Below are positions 4,941 through 6,433 of a DNA stretch of 6,433 nt, piece after piece (the stretch's first letter is position 1; each line of letters begins with the position of its first letter). The translations under genes were made by a program, and so were the position numbers. The notes beneath the pieces were generated by a model, which had not been told where the DNA came from, searched no databases, and was given only the letters and a program-made list of their open reading frames with translations. The DNA is from Spirochaetaceae bacterium (GTDB lineage Bacteria > Spirochaetota > Spirochaetia > UBA9216), in NCBI GenBank assembly GCA_028527945.1, contig JAQQAK010000389.1:1-6433 (forward strand). Reading direction: 5' to 3'.

Positions 4941-5279
4941 ATGAAAAGAGAAACTGGTTTTCCGTCTCCGGCTCAGGGATATGAAGCCAACTCTATAGAT
5001 CTGAACATTTTATTGATAAAAAACAGAGCCGCTACCTTTTTTATGCACATGTCGGGACAGTCACTTGAGGGGCGGGGAATTTTTGATGGAGATATACTTG
5101 TTATAGACAGAGCCGTGCCGCTTAGAGCTGGAAAACTTATTGTATTTCAGTATGAAAATAATTTTTACTGTAGAGAATTAAGGCTTGATTCAAAGGGGCC
5201 GTTCTTTAAAATTGGTGAAGAAGAAAGGCGGGCCATAGTAGTTTTTGGCACGGTTACATCTGTTATAAGAAAATTATGA
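4941..5279 (+). CDS. umuD: UmuD homologue, short UmuD'-like polymerase V subunit
   Basis: UmuD' pairs with UmuC to form the error-prone DNA polymerase V. This 112-aa protein aligns with E. coli UmuD (139 aa) from the cleavage region onward: GFPSPA (6-11), IDLN, MSGQSLEGRGIFDGD with Ser41, and FGTVTSVIRKL at the end. Ser41 sits 35 residues after Gly6, exactly as Ser60 does after Gly25 in E. coli. The position of catalytic Lys97 (37 residues later) is Arg78 (AGA) in NFYCREL. With only MKRET before Gly6, the inhibitory N-terminal arm is absent. I chose the ATG at 4941 because AAAAGGA (4926-4932) lies eight bases upstream. The ATG at 4932 overlaps that site and would add only three residues, and the TTG at 4890 lies upstream of the predicted transcription start. 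It overlaps umuC by four bases. It appears to be made directly in the active form. Confidence 0.92.
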   Translation: MKRETGFPSPAQGYEANSIDLNILLIKNRAATFFMHMSGQSLEGRGIFDGDILVIDRAVPLRAGKLIVFQYENNFYCRELRLDSKGPFFKIGEEERRAIVVFGTVTSVIRKL

Positions 5280-6433
5280 TAATGCATGTAGACGCCAATA
5301 GTTTTTATGCCTCATGCGAAAGGCTTTTTAGACCTGATCTATATTCAAAACCGATAATAGTTCTCTCAAATAATGATGGAATAGTCGTTGCCCTTAATGC
5401 TGAAGCCAAAAAGCTGGGGTTTTCAAGGGGGGATGTTTTCTACAAAATAAAAGACAGGGCAGAGGCAAAGGGTATTTCTGTTTTTAGCTCCAATTATACG
5501 CTTTATTCAGATATAAGCGCGCGTATTGTTGAAATTTATGGAAGGTTATGTGCTGAAGTTGAAATCTATTCAATTGACGAATCATTTTTATATTTTAAAG
5601 ATTACAATGCCAAAAGTTTGAAAGAAATAGCACATACTATAAAAAACACTGTTCAGCGCGAGGTTGGTATGCCTGTCTCTATTGGAATAGCGCCTACCAA
5701 GACGCTTTCAAAGTTTTGTAACAAGCTTGCTAAAAAACGTGGAGGTATATGCTGTTTTTCAGATCTTCAGCTTGATGATGAGCTTTCTAACCTGCCAGTT
5801 TCTGATATTTGGGGGATTGGGCGGCGAAAAGCTGTCTTTTTAAAAAGGCATAGCATAAATACTGCTCTGGATTTAAAAAATTATCCCCTTTATAAGGCCA
5901 AAAAATATCTATCAATAACAGGTGTCAGAACCGTGCAGGAGCTGAATGGTATTCCGGCCATTTCAAGAATAGAGCGTGAAGCCCGCGACAACATAGGCAG
6001 TTCCAAATCTTTTGCGGTCGCTGTAGATAATATTACAGAGCTTGAGACCGCTCTTTCAAACTATACACATGAAGCTGTGAACCGAATGAGATCTGACAAA
6101 CGTGCCGCCAATGCTGTTTCTGTATTTCTTATGACAAACCCAATGAGCAGTGTAGGCGAACCTTTTTATGATCAGATGGCGGCAACATTTCCTTTTCCAA
6201 GTTCGTATCTGCCTGAGATTCTTGGAACCGCTATAGAGCTGTTGCGCCGAATTTATAAACCCGGATTTCGGTACCGAAAGGTCTCTGTGTATCTGTTGGG
6301 GCTTGAAGTTGATACTGTAAGGCAGCCAGATTTTTTTATTTCTGAGCAGAATCGTGAAAAAAATAAAGCCGTTATGGAGTGTTTTGACAAAATTAACAGC
6401 AAATATGGCAGAGAAACCATTTTTGCCGGAACT
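5276..6433 (+). CDS. umuC: UmuC, Y-family translesion DNA polymerase V catalytic subunit, 3' end outside window
   Basis: UmuC copies past damaged DNA bases with low fidelity and works with UmuD' during the SOS response. The frame is open for 386 codons to the window edge; the family is about 420 aa, so roughly 35 residues are missing. Conserved features include MHVDANSFYASCERLFRPDL with metal-binding Asp6, SNNDGIVVALNAEAK, SSNYTLYSD, the catalytic YSIDES (Asp101, Glu102), SIGIAPTKTLSK (135-146) and the helix-hairpin-helix WGIGRRK (179-185) of the thumb. The C-terminal part holds the little-finger region. The ATG at 5276 overlaps the umuD stop (ATGA), so translation is coupled; a second ATG at 5282 is in frame but less likely. 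All catalytic acids are present and no frameshift is seen. Confidence 0.96.
   Translation, partial: MIMHVDANSFYASCERLFRPDLYSKPIIVLSNNDGIVVALNAEAKKLGFSRGDVFYKIKDRAEAKGISVFSSNYTLYSDISARIVEIYGRLCAEVEIYSIDESFLYFKDYNAKSLKEIAHTIKNTVQREVGMPVSIGIAPTKTLSKFCNKLAKKRGGICCFSDLQLDDELSNLPVSDIWGIGRRKAVFLKRHSINTALDLKNYPLYKAKKYLSITGVRTVQELNGIPAISRIEREARDNIGSSKSFAVAVDNITELETALSNYTHEAVNRMRSDKRAANAVSVFLMTNPMSSVGEPFYDQMAATFPFPSSYLPEILGTAIELLRRIYKPGFRYRKVSVYLLGLEVDTVRQPDFFISEQNREKNKAVMECFDKINSKYGRETIFAGT

Overview
The window comes from a low-to-moderate GC, probably Gram-negative bacterium. The evidence is a type I-F CRISPR-Cas system, a lipoprotein with a lipobox, and a UmuD/UmuC pair. The sequence alone does not let me name a species. 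The region behaves like accessory DNA: an intact CRISPR end, relics of other CRISPR types, decayed reading frames, one surface-protein gene and a mutagenic polymerase operon.

Bases 1-1418 hold the end of a type I-F cas operon. Cas7f (Csy3, 5' end cut by the window) is followed two bases later by Cas6f (Csy4). A strong hairpin with a T-run then separates the cas genes from the array, and a consensus -10 box sits in the hairpin loop. The array (1489-2239) has 13 identical 28-nt repeats and 12 spacers. Cas6f would cut at the repeat hairpin, and Cas7f would coat the resulting crRNA in the Csy surveillance complex. One spacer occurs twice, and spacer 3 reads as a conserved cytosine-5 DNA methyltransferase motif.

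Bases 2240-2686 contain no intact gene. They hold a degenerate type I-E-like repeat, a fragment resembling the 3' end of a type I-C-like repeat, weak traces of a minus-strand reading frame, and a hairpin. Bases 2732-4111 encode a 459-residue lipoprotein with calcium-binding-like DxDGDG repeats, a fibronectin-III-like domain and a C-terminal GLUG-type beta-helix. Bases 4112-4869 contain no intact gene: a hairpin, a minus-strand coding remnant spread over several frames, a second, better type I-E-like repeat, and a partial I-F-like repeat. The two I-E-like repeats match at 26 of 29 positions and bracket the lipoprotein segment.

Bases 4870-6433 hold a umuDC operon with a near-consensus promoter and a large palindromic operator at the start point. 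The UmuD homologue begins only five residues before the normal self-cleavage glycine and has arginine in place of the catalytic lysine. It therefore appears to be made directly in the short, active UmuD' form. UmuC is a Y-family polymerase that overlaps umuD by four bases and runs off the window.
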